Source of the DNA: Coriaria nepalensis
Taxonomy: Eukaryota; Streptophyta; Magnoliopsida; Cucurbitales; Coriariaceae
Reading direction: 5' to 3'
Assembly (NCBI GenBank): GCA_027186245.1
Contig: CP114486.1
Location: forward strand, 2,790,001 to 2,854,000
DNA length: 64,000 nucleotides
The notes beneath the pieces are model-generated. The model had not been told where the DNA came from, made no database searches, and worked only from the letters and a program-made list of their open reading frames with translations. The translations under genes and the position numbers were made by a program. Numbering within the stretch: position 1 is the stretch's first letter; every line of letters starts with the position of its first letter. Shown here one piece after another: positions 1-12,286 of the stretch.

Positions 1-180
1 GATTCCAGATGGGGAAATAAAAAGATCAAAGGTATCAAATTCGATATCAGAGAAGGAAAAATAAAGGAATATCACCTGTTTGTCAGTTGTTACGCAGATG
101 AGGGCCGAAGAAAACCCTAATTCCTAAACAGGCTAAAGGAGGGAGGAGGGAGACTGCCAGACCGAGGCACAATTACTCTT
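1..180 (-). promoter_or_regulatory. Possible 5' leader of a leftward gene outside the window
   Basis: On the minus strand the stretch around 85-120 reads as a leader ending in a good splice donor (ACAAACAG followed by gtgat, near 78). It carries the telo-box-like AACCCTAA (plus strand 113-120), which is common just upstream of plant ribosomal and translation genes. No coding sequence is visible. From memory, the gene beside NAP in Arabidopsis encodes an L32-type ribosomal protein, which would fit, but this is inference only. Confidence 0.25.
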
Positions 181-275
181 CCACTTTTAGATTAAATTAA
201 TATTTTGATCCTTTTACTTATGTATATTTCTTTTTTTAATCTCTTCATTTTTTATACTTAGTCCTTATTAGTAAA

Positions 276-306
<31 letters not shown>

Positions 307-2934
307 TCAAATATTCTAAAACCTTCCATTTAATTTTATTTATAAAATAAAATTTTACCCTCTTTTTTTTCCTTTTTTTTTTCCTTTTTTTTCCTTTTCA
401 TTATATCATTATTATTAAAACTTTGTTATATCTATCATTACCAGATGATTAATTTTTATATTTTGATTAATTTTTAATAATTATAAAAAATATACCTAAA
501 AATTAAAATTTTATATTTTTAATTTCTTTCACTATGAACCATTTGTTGAAAAAAAATACTGTATATTTATTTTATCAAGATGGCAGTAAAAAATTATAAA
601 ATAAATTAAAAATATTTTTATAATTATTAAAAATTATAATAATGTCTACTAAAAATTATTTTTTAAAATGTACTCCTACCCAAGTAAGGCTAAAAGGATT
701 TGTTACAAAATAACATTATGAAAGCAGGAATGATGTATTTAAGTCAAACAGAACTGATGTACTGTAGTTTTTTTTTTTTCCCCTCTTTTTTAGTTCGGAG
801 TTTTGTGATTCATTAGGCCAAAACAAAAAATAAATATTAAGACTAAAAATGAACAGTGTTTTTATATTTTATGAGCATGATAGATTTTGTCATTTGAAAC
901 CACATGGTTGTACTTAAACAAGTGCACGCGTGTATGTGCATATATGCATTATGCATGACTAGACTTGCGTAAGTCTTATCAAATTGAATAGTACTTGAAT
1001 CAATAAAATTAGTATTTTAATATATCATATTTATCTTCAATTTTAAGGATAATTTATTTTATATAAATGAAAAGTAAAAATTAATTTAAATTAGTTTTTA
1101 TATGAATTTCGAATCAGTATTTAATATATTTAAATGATTAATAGATAAATAAAAAATTAAATCTAAGAATATAATTATTATAATAGTTTAAAGTATAAAA
1201 ATAAAAGAAAAGTTTTATTTCACATCGGAAAGAAGAATTAGTGAATAAGTGTTTATATAAAATTACACATTTATTAATAAGTAATGAAATATAAACTATA
1301 ATGATCTCTCTTGCATGTGCATGTAGAGGTGCAAATCCGAACTGAATTAGGTATGACTTGTGTGTGCACTCGCACCTAGCGCAAATTAAATTCCAAAAAC
1401 TGTCCAGATTCGCTCTCTCATAAGCCTATAAATTGATCGTGTGGTGGAGTTCGGAAATTTTTTTTATTCGTTGGAATAGTATTAGTGATGCGCTACTATT
1501 ATTCATCTTTGTTATATCTGATGAGACAAACGTTATTTTATTTTCGACACTGACAAGAAACTACGAATTTATTTTAAGTAAACTATTACACAATATGCAT
1601 CGATTTGATTCTCAATTTCTTATTCTATATTTTTGGTTTTACGGATTTTATTTATGTTTTCTCAATTTACTGTATTAATGTATTACTGCATTATTGTTTA
1701 CATACATACATCTATATAGTATATTATATAAATAGAGATAGAAAGAGAGAAGGTCAGTAGTCATGTGTACACAAATTTTTTTTTAAAAAAAAAAAAAACG
1801 AAAAAATTAGATTTCGACATGTTGTTGACCAAAATTACATGATAACGTGATTGAAGATGGTATTATTTATTGGCCAAGATAAATTGTAAATGGGTTTGGA
1901 TGCATCTACTAATTAGACTTTAGGAGTAGTTAATTATTTTAAAAAATTTAAGAATAAGCCAAATGAATCCTTCTCATGTCAAGGCGTGATTATGAATGCA
2001 AATTCAATATTCAACAATAATGATCCTATCATACTTCACTAATTTTAACCATTAAAGATCAAAATTCGTATTTTATACACACCAAGACTTGTCTCCGGTT
2101 ATGAAACAAGTTTAATCTATGTACAATTATTATAAAAATATGAATTAATTTACTAATCTAACTTCAACACTTTGAATAAGAATGCACATAGAAATTTTCA
2201 ACCGCGAGAGGCTACTAAAAACAAGACAAAGTTTCAATATATGTATGTACATACATTGTTTGTCAACTAACATACACAAAACACGTCCACTTCTCTTCGT
2301 ATTTAGTAAATGGTATACTTTAAATATACCAACTAATTTCTTATTATCTACCATCTTGTCTTGTATTACGATGAATCTTTTAATAATAGTAAGAATGTAA
2401 CGACGACAACGTAACATAAATAACTACTCATGGAGATTTTCGTCATTAATAATGTTTTTACAAGGAATTTTTTTGTATAAATATATTTCAAGAGTATATA
2501 ATAAATTAAATCTTATTATAATTATATATATATATATATGTGTATTATATATCATATTATATATATTATGTGATAATTAATTAAAAATTAAAAATTAAAA
2601 ATTATTGACTTTTTAATAAATATCTTTAACTTAAATAATGACATCACTAAATTTAATTAATAAAATAAAATAACCATCCATCTAATCTTGTTTCCCTAGT
2701 CCCAAACAAAACTAACCTCTCAACAAGCTTATTACCTCATATCGTCGACTCCATTATTACTGAGTAAGCTAAGTGAGATTTAAATCAAAAAATTTTAAAA
2801 ATTTAAAAATTAAAACGACATCCGTTTAATTGGTTTATCGAAAACGACAAACTACCTCTATCTTGTATTCTTGTCTTGGTTCAATAGACTATTCTCTTAT
2901 CTGGTTTGGGGGCGGGTCCTCGAACAAAATGCGC

Positions 2935-2940
2935 CACGTG
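2935..2940. promoter_or_regulatory. G-box CACGTG (first of a pair)
   Basis: Perfect palindromic CACGTG within GCCACGTGTT, about 1.67 kb upstream of the NAC start codon. The G-box/ABRE core is bound by bZIP and bHLH factors. A second copy lies 43 bp away. NAP-type NAC genes are known to respond to abscisic acid and ageing, so a role is plausible but inferred. Confidence 0.4.
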
Positions 2941-2977
2941 TTGATTTGATCTTAATCTGAAGCAGATGTGATGTCAA

Positions 2978-2983
2978 CACGTG
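2978..2983. promoter_or_regulatory. G-box CACGTG (second of a pair)
   Basis: Perfect CACGTG in the context TCAACACGTGACA. It pairs with the copy at 2935. Paired ABRE-like cores are a typical arrangement of abscisic-acid-responsive promoters. Its distance from the NAC start (about 1.6 kb) makes the link uncertain. Confidence 0.4.
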
Positions 2984-4600
2984 ACAATCATACATATATT
3001 AATTAGAAGAGCCGTTGAAATCAATGGGCTGACCTGGTCCAATGAGGAGTGATTTTTATGACGTGTCTAGATAAGAACCACAAGTAATGAAATTCGGCCA
3101 ACAATTTTCCTTGGTCTTTGGTGCTTATCCTAGTATTCCGCTTTTGGAAGGGACACGCGTCATTTTGTAAGTGGGACCCCCTAAACGTACGACATTTCTT
3201 TGCATGCTGGCACACACTAATATTACCGAACACTGAAAAGTTGCAAATGTTGACCTGGAAGTCATCCCCGCAATGCTAGTTTACTAGTACCTTGTTTATG
3301 CCTAAATTTTTATTTTTATTACAAAACGTTTTAACAAATTTTGGATCAGCTTCATATACATTACATATGAGATTTAGATGATCGTGGGATTCCAAAAATT
3401 ATTCCTTTTAACTCTTACGTAAGCAGTTCAATTTTATTTTCAAGTTGAGTTTTGGATCTATATATAATGATATAAAAATTAAATTTATTTTAAAAAGGTA
3501 ATTTAATAATTATTTATATTAATATTAATTGATATAAATTTATTCATTTTTTTTTGGATTAACTTAATCTATCTAAAAATGGTATATTAAGTAATTTAAT
3601 AAAAATCAATTATATATATTCATTTATAAATATTATTATTTTTTATTAGTTGAAATGAAAGTATTGTTATTTCCTAAAAGTATAACTACTTTTTTAATGA
3701 AAATTTATCAATTATTCATTTTATAAACTCAACTAAGAATATAAATTAAAATAAAAAGTTTGAACTCAAAGCTCCAAACCTCTGTCCAAAAAAATATATA
3801 TATATATATTATTATTATTTTCCTTAGATTTTCAATGTAGTTGTTGGGAAGAAAGTAAACTGAGAGTTCATAAACCCACGAGGGAAAACTAAACAATATA
3901 ATATACATACTCGTGCAACATTCTCACTCTGTTTCCTTAGGCGTTCTAATCTCTTCATTCACACCAAAAGCTTACTAATAAAGTCATTCCCATTCGATTT
4001 TTCATAAAAATTTATTAGTAATTTTTTAAATTTTAATAATTAAATATATTTTATTTTTTTTAACGAATTTTAATTATGCTTTTTAAAATATAATTTGATA
4101 TGTAATTTTTATAAAATAAAATAAAAAAAGGGAAAAGAATAATATCTTTGCTATGAAAGAATATACTCAAAAAAATCCGTACTATCCGTGTAAAATAATA
4201 TTAGACAGAAAATTGAACCAACTTTTTTATGGTACTTAGGTAATCCGTATGTGTGAAAGATAAGACTAAACCATATTTTCTTTATTAATATAAAATTATT
4301 ATATTCAATTTCAAAACCTCATCCAGATAAGAGTTTTGTGCACACAAGGTGCAAGGAATGTAGGACAAAACTCCAAAATCATTCGAATGCCGTTCAATAC
4401 CAGGAGAGGAAAGTCAAAACATAAACCAATCAAAACCATGCAAAACTTTTTTCTCTCACACAACAAAACGACAAAATACTTCAAGCATAAAAGGCCTAGC
4501 TTTCTCCTTGACAACATTTCAAACTCCTCCCCTTTTCTTCATCCTTCTCAGTGAAGAGAACCTTTTGAGAAAAGAAAGAAAGAAAGAAAAGAGAACAAAA

Positions 4601-5666
4601 ATGGCAAGAAAAACAAGCACTAACCTTCCTCCTGGTTTTAGGTTCCATCCTACGGATGAGGAACTCATCATGTGTTACCTCAAAAACCAAGCCATCTCAA
4701 AACCATGTCCAGCTTCAATCATCCCTGAAGTTGATATCTATAAATTCGATCCATGGGAATTACCCGGTTAGTATCATGCAAAAGAAGTACTTATATTGCT
4801 CTATCACATCATATATATCACCATAATTTGATGTTAATTACCTAATTATGCAGAGAAAACAGAGTTTGGAGAGAATGAATGGTACTTCTTTACCCCACGT
4901 GACCGGAAATACCCTAACGGGGTTCGACCAAACCGAGCTACTGTGTCCGGTTATTGGAAGGCAACAGGCACGGACAAGACCATACATAGTGGGTCCAAGT
5001 ATGTAGGAGTAAAAAAGGCCCTCGTCTTTTACAAGGGTAAGCCCCCAAAGGGAATCAAGACGGATTGGATTATGCATGAGTATCGGTTGATTGAATCAAG
5101 AAAACAAGCCAATAAACAAATTGGGTCCATGAGAGTGAGTCTTATTTGTCAAGATTAAATTTATTTGGTACGGTAGCTTCTAGAGATTGGGATTTGACTC
5201 TGGTTTTGTGAATTATGTGTTTCAGTTGGATGATTGGGTCCTTTGCAGAATCTATAAGAAGAAACAAGTGGCCAGGCTTTCAGAAATAGTGGAGGAAGAA
5301 CCTATACAATATGATAAGAAAGGAACTTATAATGATGGTGGGGAACAGCAAATGGTGAAATTTCCAAGGACTTTTTCAGTAACTCAACTATTGGAATTAG
5401 ATTATTTGGGCCCAATTTCACATCTCTTAAGTGACAATTCATACACTTCAACCTTTGATTTTCAAACCACAATGCCTAATTTTGGAACAGCAAATGTTGG
5501 GAAAGTTGAGCAGCAGGGTGAAATATCATACCAAAACATCATGATGGATTCAGGGAAGTTTCAACCCAATAATAATACTAATCAAAATACCTTATTCAAC
5601 TATAATAACCAGGCAGCAACAATATTTGTGAATCCAGCATATGGTGGGAGCTGTTTTGGTCGCTGA
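4601..5666 (+). CDS. NAC029: NAC transcription factor, NAP / NAC029 type
   Basis: Three exons: 4601-4766, 4854-5134 and 5226-5666, all with GT-AG introns and consistent phase, giving about 295 residues. The NAC DNA-binding domain fills roughly residues 8-165. Visible subdomain landmarks are [14 protein letters not shown], the YKFDPWELP segment, [49 protein letters not shown] and the exon-3 start [12 protein letters not shown]. Intron positions are those usual for NAC genes. The C-terminal activation region is Asn/Gln-rich and has the segment [20 protein letters not shown], which resembles Arabidopsis NAP, a regulator of leaf senescence and abscisic acid responses in the nucleus. The ATG at 4601 follows a purine-rich AAAG repeat leader. 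The paralogous assignment (NAP clade) is also supported by the CYP704B1-like gene next door. Confidence 0.93.
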
Positions 5667-6641
5667 AAAAAAAAAAAAAAAAAAAAGGAACCAAAAGTTG
5701 GCAACTTGAGCTGGTAATACAATGATCAAATGCAATGAAGATCTCAAAACAATTTGTAAAAAAAAAGGGGGGGGGGGTGTGAGAGAGTAATTTGTTTAGA
5801 ACTTAAATTTTTAGAATTGGGTTTGGTAGATGAACATCTCAGTAATGGAAAGTTTGAAACCATTTTCCATTTGGTCTAGGCAGCAGCAAATTATATTCCG
5901 AGACTCTTATCGATCACACGCAAAATTGTATTTCAATTACTATTGTGTAGAGTAAAAGCAAGGATTTTTATTTTTATTTTTTCATTTAAAGGGTCATTTG
6001 TTAGATATAGCTTTTACTTAATGCTATTTTTTACACCTTTTTTAGACTAATGATAATTTAACTAAACCTTGACTAAAATGATAAAGGTGATATAATAAAC
6101 ATGTGGAAAGTTTAGGTTAGAATTTTCACATCGTTAATCTAATCCCATATGTGTGAGTATTTAACTTCATATTCTAACTTCAAAAGTTAGTACTTTTTGT
6201 TGTTAGCTATGAATTTGGTCTTTAAAGTAATTAGGATAATGTTGTATAATAAGACCTCTAAGCACACATCTTAAATGTCTAATACATAACCAATCAAGTC
6301 TGCTGCAAAGAAGCTATATTTAATTAGCCGTGAAAATGGACCAACTTTATCATAATCAAAACATTAGAGTAAATTAATAATCCTTGTAGGCATTTTACCT
6401 GAAAATGCAAAGTAGGTGAAGAACATGAAAGAAGTGTGCTTCATTTAATACTATTATATCAAATAACATACAAAGAATGTTCACAAAGTATTAGCTAATT
6501 CATATACTTTCACCACTTAACCAGTATTTTAACCACTTCTTTTGACCTGCTCATATAAAACACACCTATCTAAACCTTATCTTTGGATTTATTTTACTTC
6601 TCTTTTCTTGAACGTCAATTTGTATTTTTCTAACTCGAGAG
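5667..6641. other. Spacer between the NAC and P450 genes
   Basis: Holds the NAC 3' UTR, with A-tracts right after the stop codon (5666 onward) and an A-then-G homopolymer run at about 5758-5778. It also holds the CYP704B promoter, where CATATAAAA near 6551 is a reasonable TATA box about 90 bp upstream of the start codon. No gene is seen. Confidence 0.6.
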
Positions 6642-8706
6642 ATGGGAGAGGGAGAGGTTGCGTTATTAGTTTCTTCTTACTCTGAAGAGTTCTGGGTCGG
6701 AATGTTGACATGCATCTGCATCATTATGTCGTGGATTTTACTCCATAGATGGAATCAAAGGAATAAGAAAGGCCCAAAAACATGGCCATTAGTAGGAGCA
6801 GCAATTGAACAGCTTTTGAACTATGATAGAATGCATGATTGGCTTGTGAAGTACCTGTCGGAGTCCAAAACCGTAGTTGTTCCAATGCCTTTCACAACTT
6901 ATACATACATTGCAGATCCTGTCAATGTAGAACATGTTCTTAAGAACAATTTCGCAAATTATCCAAAGGTAATAATATATAAAAATCTACCAAGCTATGC
7001 ATTATACATCAAATATTGTTGAATCATTTTCTGCATTATTAAACTGAAGGGTGAAGTATACCATTCATATATGGAAGTCCTGCTTGGAGACGGAATTTTC
7101 AATGCAGACGGTGAGCTATGGAGGAAACAGAGGAAGACTGCAAGCTTTGAATTTGCATCAAAGAATCTGAGGGATTTCAGTACTATAGTTTTCAGAGATT
7201 ATAGCCTGAAACTCTCTGCCATATTAAGTGTGGCGTCTTCCAATAACCAAGCAGTAGATATGCAGGTGAATGAGAGTTTTTATTAACTTAATGAAAAATA
7301 TGTAAAAAGATAATGGAAGGATGTCTGTTTTTTATGTCTGATGGAGGCTAATTGACCATTATTTTCTCTTATAGGAACTCTTGATGAGAATGACTTTAGA
7401 CTCCATATGTAAAGTAGGTTTTGGTGTAGAGATTGGAACATTGGCCCCCAATTTACCCGATAATCAATTTGCTCGAACCTTTGACACAGCAAACATCATT
7501 GTGACACTTCGTTTCATTGACCCTTTGTGGAAGCTAAAGAGATTTATGAATGTTGGCTCAGAAGCTCTACTTGATAAGAGCATCAAATCCATTGATGATT
7601 TCACCTACACAGTTATTCGAAGAAGGAAAGCAGAGATCAAAGAGACTCGACAGATCAACAATGACAATAAGGTAATTAACATGTTGTAATCATAGTGAAT
7701 TTAAGAGTAGTTGAATTCATTATCAAAGAACAACTAGTTGTTTTTACTTTTCTCCAATTTAAATATAGCAGATAAAGCATGATATATTATCAAGATTTAT
7801 CGAGCTAGGTGAAGACCCAGAAAACAATTTTACCGACAAGAGCCTTAGGGATGTTGTTCTGAACTTTGTCATCGCTGGCCGGGATACTACAGCTACAACA
7901 CTCTCATGGGCCATTTACATGATAATGATAAATTCACATGTAGCTGACAAGCTTTACTCGGAACTCAAAACTTGTGAGGAAGAGCAAGCTAAAGAGCAGA
8001 AAGTCTCATTATTGCAGTTTGATATAGCTGACCCTAAATCATTCAATAAAAGAATAACACAATTTGCAGAACTCCTAAATTATGATTCACTAGGAAGATT
8101 ATATTATTTGCATGCTGTTATCACAGAGACGCTCCGTTTATACCCAGCAGTTCCTCAGGTATGCATTTTATTTAGGTACCAAACAAAGAATGTGTCTAAA
8201 TACAAGTGCAAGCTAATAAATTTGCCTTCCCCCAACCAAAAATTATAGGATCCTAAGGGAATTTTAGAGGATGATGTTTTACCGGATGGAACAAAAGTAA
8301 AAGCAGGAGGCATGGTGACTTATGTGCCCTACTCGATGGGAAGAATGGAGTATAATTGGGGTTCTGATGCAGCTTCTTTTAAGCCAGAGAGGTGGCTTAA
8401 AGATGGTTTCTTCCAAAATGTGTCTCCATTCAAATTCACTGCATTTCAGGTAACTCTTTTACCCAAGTAATGGTTGGTTCAAATGGTAAACAAACCTGGT
8501 TGATTCCTGTGTGTTGTGATTTGCAGGCTGGACCGAGGATATGTCTAGGGAAGGACTCTGCATATCTGCAAATGAAGATGGCACTAGCAATATTGTGTAG
8601 ATTTTACCAGTTCAAATTGGTACCCGGTCATCCAGTGAAGTACAGAATGATGACTATCCTATCAATGGCGCATGGCTTGAAGCTTACCGTAGCTAGACGC
8701 TCTTAG
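6642..8706 (+). CDS. CYP704B1: Cytochrome P450, CYP704B1-type fatty acid omega-hydroxylase
   Basis: Six exons: 6642-6968, 7050-7265, 7375-7671, 7772-8158 (or from 7769), 8249-8449 and 8527-8706, every intron GT-AG and phase 0, giving about 535 residues. An N-terminal membrane anchor (about residues 17-36) precedes the basic, proline-containing start of the catalytic domain. The I-helix oxygen-binding motif AGRDTT is near residues 315-320, ETLR is the ExxR motif, PERW follows it, and the haem-binding FQAGPRICLG places the cysteine ligand near residue 482. The sequence matches Arabidopsis CYP704B1 closely along its length. That enzyme omega-hydroxylates long-chain fatty acids in the endoplasmic reticulum of tapetum cells to make sporopollenin for the pollen wall. 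Expression in anthers is expected from the family, not visible here. Exon 4 has tandem acceptors (TAGCAG) that would add or drop one glutamine. Confidence 0.96.
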
Positions 8707-9133
8707 AATGCATCTTTCAAGGCCTTCCTAACATAGCAGGATATTTAATCTTCAAAGGTTTATAACAGCCATTGTTGTGTTCTGTTTCTAGTTTCAACAT
8801 GTAATAAAATCTTCCTTTTTCCCAGGAAAAACTAAATTTAAACAATAAGAAAGAAACTAAAAATTTATGAGTGTTTAGACGATTTACAGTCAGAAACGAC
8901 AGTGGAATATTAATGAAATCAGAGAAGAAAAATAAAAGACTTGACAAGGAAGCTGTCTCTTTCTGCTTAACAAAATAAGATAATGTGCTACAAACGTAAG
9001 GTCCATATTGGATTTGCATCAATAGGCATCAAAATCAACCTCCCAAAAAAATTATTTCCACAAATTTCCACAATCCCAATCCCTATGAACTTGAACTACT
9101 ATTACTTCTACAACCTCTTCTTCATCCAAAACC
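8707..9133. other. Spacer between CYP704B1 and PNSL2
   Basis: Compact 427-bp spacer between two rightward genes. It must hold the P450 3' UTR (AATAAAA near 8804) and the PNSL2 promoter and leader. No other gene is seen, and the minus-strand ORF here has no recognisable content. Confidence 0.6.
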
Positions 9134-9828
9134 ATGTCAATCTTCACTACTAACACCACAGCCACTCCCTTCCAACCTCAAAAAATCAACAAACCCCAAA
9201 ACCATCACAAACTCACCCACCCATCCTTTCCACAAATCAAAGCATCACTCTCAAGCAGCGAAAATGCAAGCACTTCTCGAAGAAACATTTTGTGGAACAT
9301 CTTGTGTGCAACATCAACAACCCTCGTACTAAACGCCACCCCGCTAGCATTGGCCGAGGCCGAACATCAAAACTGGGGCACGCGTTCGTTTCTGAAAGAA
9401 AGGTTTTTCGAACCTGGTATCTCCGCGGAGGACGCGGTGGCGAGAATCAAACAGACGGCTGAGGGATTGCATGGCATCCGGGAAATGCTAGAGACCATGT
9501 CGTGGAGGTACGTCCTGTTCTACATTCGGTTGAAGGCGGCTTATCTGTCACAAGACTTGAAAAACGCCATGACCACCTTGCCTGAAGCTCGGCGAAAGGA
9601 GTACGTTAAAACCGCTAATGAGTTGGTCGATAACATGTCTCGGGTAACATTAACTCATTAATCAAGTAATTAACTCAATCTAATCCGTTATTTAACTAAT
9701 TAATTAATCCATTAATCTGATTATTGCAGTTTGATTCGTATGTACGGTCACCAAAGGTGTATGAATCTTATCTATATTATGAGAAGACGCTCAAATCAAT
9801 AGATGACCTCGTGGCATTGCTGGCTTGA
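9134..9828 (+). CDS. PNSL2: PsbQ-like subunit of the photosynthetic NDH complex (lumenal subcomplex)
   Basis: Two exons, 9134-9643 and 9730-9828, phase 0, giving about 202 residues. The first 60 or so residues are rich in Ser, Thr, Pro, Gln and Asn, like a chloroplast transit peptide. A lumen-targeting segment follows: TSRRN, a hydrophobic stretch, then ATPLALA with an AxA cleavage site. The twin arginine points to the Tat route across the thylakoid membrane. The mature part is a four-helix PsbQ-like protein with the landmarks WGTRSFLKERFFEPGIS, MSWRYVLFYIRLKAAYLSQD and the exon-2 segment SPKVYESYLYYEKTLKSIDD. PNSL2 (PQL2) is a lumenal subunit of the chloroplast NAD(P)H dehydrogenase-like complex in cyclic electron flow. 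PNSL3 is the close relative. I prefer PNSL2 because the CASP-like remnant and the KH gene nearby match the order around At1g14150, recalled from memory. Confidence 0.88.
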
Positions 9829-10163
9829 TTAATTAAGTAATTAAATTAAATTATTAATATTATTTTCTTGTATAATGGAATGTAATATTTGATCATTTTT
9901 ATTTAATGGGTTAGTTGAATTTGGTCCGATTATTTTATTATTCGTGGCCTTCCAAACGTTAAGAAAATTAATTCGTGTGTATTAAAATTAAACCTTATAG
10001 ATTCTATATAGAAAATATTAATATAAATATAAATATATAATATAATATATAGTCTTAAATTAACTATGTCTAAGACCATGTCAATACAGAGACATTTTTA
10101 TATACACCAGATTATGATTAAATTTGATATATATAACTGATGTGATTCTTGTTCATGCATGCA
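9829..10163. other. AT-rich 3' flank of PNSL2
   Basis: AT-rich sequence holding the probable PNSL2 3' UTR and the region just past the stop codon of the leftward CASP-like remnant. Nothing else is seen. Confidence 0.5.
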
Positions 10164-10447
10164 TTATTTGACGTCAAACAATCCTGAACATTTAGCAATT
10201 GCAACAACTGATGTGATTATGAGAAGCATGAAGATAAAGGATGCACCGAAGGGGCCGATCAACAAAAGAGAAACGCGGTGGCAGAAGGAGTTGGAACTGT
10301 CGGCAAATCGGCAACCAAACGGCATTAGGGTTTCCTTTATGTGCCAAATATACTGTCGATGCGGCCGCAGATGCTCCAGCAGTGATGAGACCCATCGCTA
10401 CCGTATCTAAGATGATTAAAATGATCCTTCCTTGTGCTAGCATTTGA
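10164..10447 (-). pseudogene. CASP-like membrane protein, 3' exon remnant with a frameshift
   Basis: Read leftward, the segment first encodes the third transmembrane helix and loop of the Casparian-strip membrane protein family: [26 protein letters not shown] and W..ICRQF. Directly after ...CRQF the reading frame jumps by one base (TTCC before AACTCC, near 10285-10300). The next frame continues exactly where the family does, with NSFCHRVS, a fourth transmembrane helix ([20 protein letters not shown]) and a stop at 10164-10166. No upstream exon with the first two helices was found between 10448 and 11500. So this is a truncated, frameshifted copy, or an intact gene with a sequencing error whose first exon I failed to see. 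Its position between PNSL2 and the KH gene matches CASPL1A1 (At1g14160) as I recall it. Intact family members scaffold cell-wall deposition at the plasma membrane. Confidence 0.72.
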
Positions 10448-11500
10448 TGTTATCTTTATGATGTGGAAGTTTGATAAGGGGAGAGAGAGGATGAGGTATC
10501 CACACACTACTCAGTTAGCTATCACAAAGAACCTGTTTAATTATTAAATTAATGAAGATCAATGATCATAGTTAATCTCTCTTATGATTAATCATATATA
10601 TATATATATAAACTACTTACGTGAAAGTGGGAAAGTCGTAGTAGTCAGCTTTGAACTGCATGAACTGAGTGAGAGAAGTGAGTGTCTGAGTTTGTCAAGT
10701 AGTGTCTGTCCAATAAAAAAGGTACAATGATTCGCAGCCCAAAGTTTAGTATGGAGATGAAGGTCCATCTATTCATCGCGGGGCCTGGGCCCACTTGTAA
10801 TATTATCATCGGATCATTTGAGCCGTCAGATTTATTAGATCATACTGATCTTTTGCACCTTCACTATTTGGTATTCTGTTCTCACGCTCCTGATCATCTA
10901 TTATGCCCACTTGTTAGTTGATTTAGATTTTAGAGCATCGATTAGTTAGCATGCATGAATGCATTATGTACATGTAACTTCATACACTAGCAAGAAGGTT
11001 ACAACAGATAGCAAGTTTGGATTTTGCTTCTTTTTTTTTTCTTTTTTTAATTAGTTAAATTAATTAATTAATTAGTCCTATAACTAATGAATTAGAGTAA
11101 AAGATAAAGATTAAGTTGCTATGTGTGATGATGCCTATTGAAACTACAAATCATACAACACAACATACCATATTAAATATTATTATAATCATATAAATAT
11201 TATTTTTATAATATTAATATATGATTAATAATCACAATAAAAGTGGGATAAAATTTGATATGTCAATAATTTTTTAAATATATTTATGTATATATATAAT
11301 TGTTTATTATTTAAAGAGAAGCTTTCAAAATCAGGCCCAATCAACCTGAAGCCCAAAACAGAAGGGCCTTGTACCATATCTGGACCAGGCCGGCAGGTCC
11401 ACAGGCCCATTAATCCCCACTTTACATCCTCAACGAAAATGTGGGAAATTGCGTAAACTCCAGGCTTACAAGCTATTTTACAGCGAATTCATCCACCTGC
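10448..11500. other. Intergenic region
   Basis: No gene is supported. It has an AT microsatellite near 10596-10610, a T-rich tract at 11030-11047 and a more GC-rich patch at 11325-11410. The 5' end of the CASP-like gene would be expected here, but I could not find it. Confidence 0.5.
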
Positions 11501-12286
11501 TCAGCAATCGGATCCTCCATTTTCTACTTCAAGCTTCTTGAGTCGGATCGCTCAGGTCAGATCGTCAGCATGACCAGCTTCACTTACTCATCGATTTGAT
11601 ATGAAACAAGTGCTATATAAATCAAAGAGATCAACTCCCCGCTTGCTTGATAATCACTAACTTTGCTCATCTGGGTTTTATTCATTTTCTGAGTTTTCGA
11701 GCTTTCTGAGAATTTCACTTGATAGGCGAAAGGTATTTCTACTATATGGAGCAGCTGTCACTTTTTTATACTACTTTTCTTAAATTAGTAAAAGCTTTCT
11801 GCGTTATATATATATGTATATGAATATGAATCAGTATCGATCGAAATATTTGCAGGATAGAAGTTATTACCTAATTGAAATTAAGAGTTTTGAGAGTAGT
11901 ATTGTATAGTTTATTCCTAATTTTATTGAAATTCAATCTACATAGATTAAGATATAGTCTAATTCTCTTAGTCTTAGTAAATCTTAGTTCCAGATTAGCA
12001 GTAGTAGAAATGGAACTGATTCACTGTTATAAGATGATTAAGATTGCCATATTTTTTATTCTACATCATTAATAAGTTGAGTGGGACCAATGCATGAGCT
12101 TACTTATATCCGAAAGTAATCTATCGATTATTATCATGTTTAAATCTCTCTATACGAGTTTGAGGATACACAGCAAATTACTTTTGTATAAAATTGAGAT
12201 GCTGTGATCTGTCATTTTTTTATTTTTATTTTTCAGGGCTTTAGCTTATAAATCTTTTACATATTGTTTAACAAACAGTGTTAGGC
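11501..12286 (+). other. Promoter, leader exon and 5' UTR intron of the endosulfine gene
   Basis: A leader exon probably ends at 11732 (GCGAAAG followed by gtattt), and a second leader exon begins at 12237 after a pyrimidine-rich tract ending TTTCAG. The UTR intron would be about 504 nt. Long first introns in the leader are common in housekeeping plant genes. The transcription start is not defined. The ORF at 11875-12072 lies inside this intron and is not credible. Confidence 0.45.

Larger units (their letters stand above)
181..4600. other. AT-rich intergenic region and upstream region of the NAC gene
   Basis: No gene is supported. The ORFs at 1433-1678 and 2145-2417 have no recognisable domain and lie in AT-rich sequence. 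It contains a short ATA microsatellite (about 273-303), T-rich tracts and AT repeats at 2526-2540 and 3797-3810. The more GC-rich part at 2880-3260 holds two G-boxes and a TTGAC core, so it is the best candidate for distal control of the downstream NAC gene. A TATA-like CATAAAAGG lies near 4485. Confidence 0.6.

Noticed and set aside
1433..1678. 81-residue ORF on the plus strand
   Set aside because: Phe/Ile/Leu-rich translation of AT-rich DNA with a non-ATG start; no domain, no splice or promoter context.
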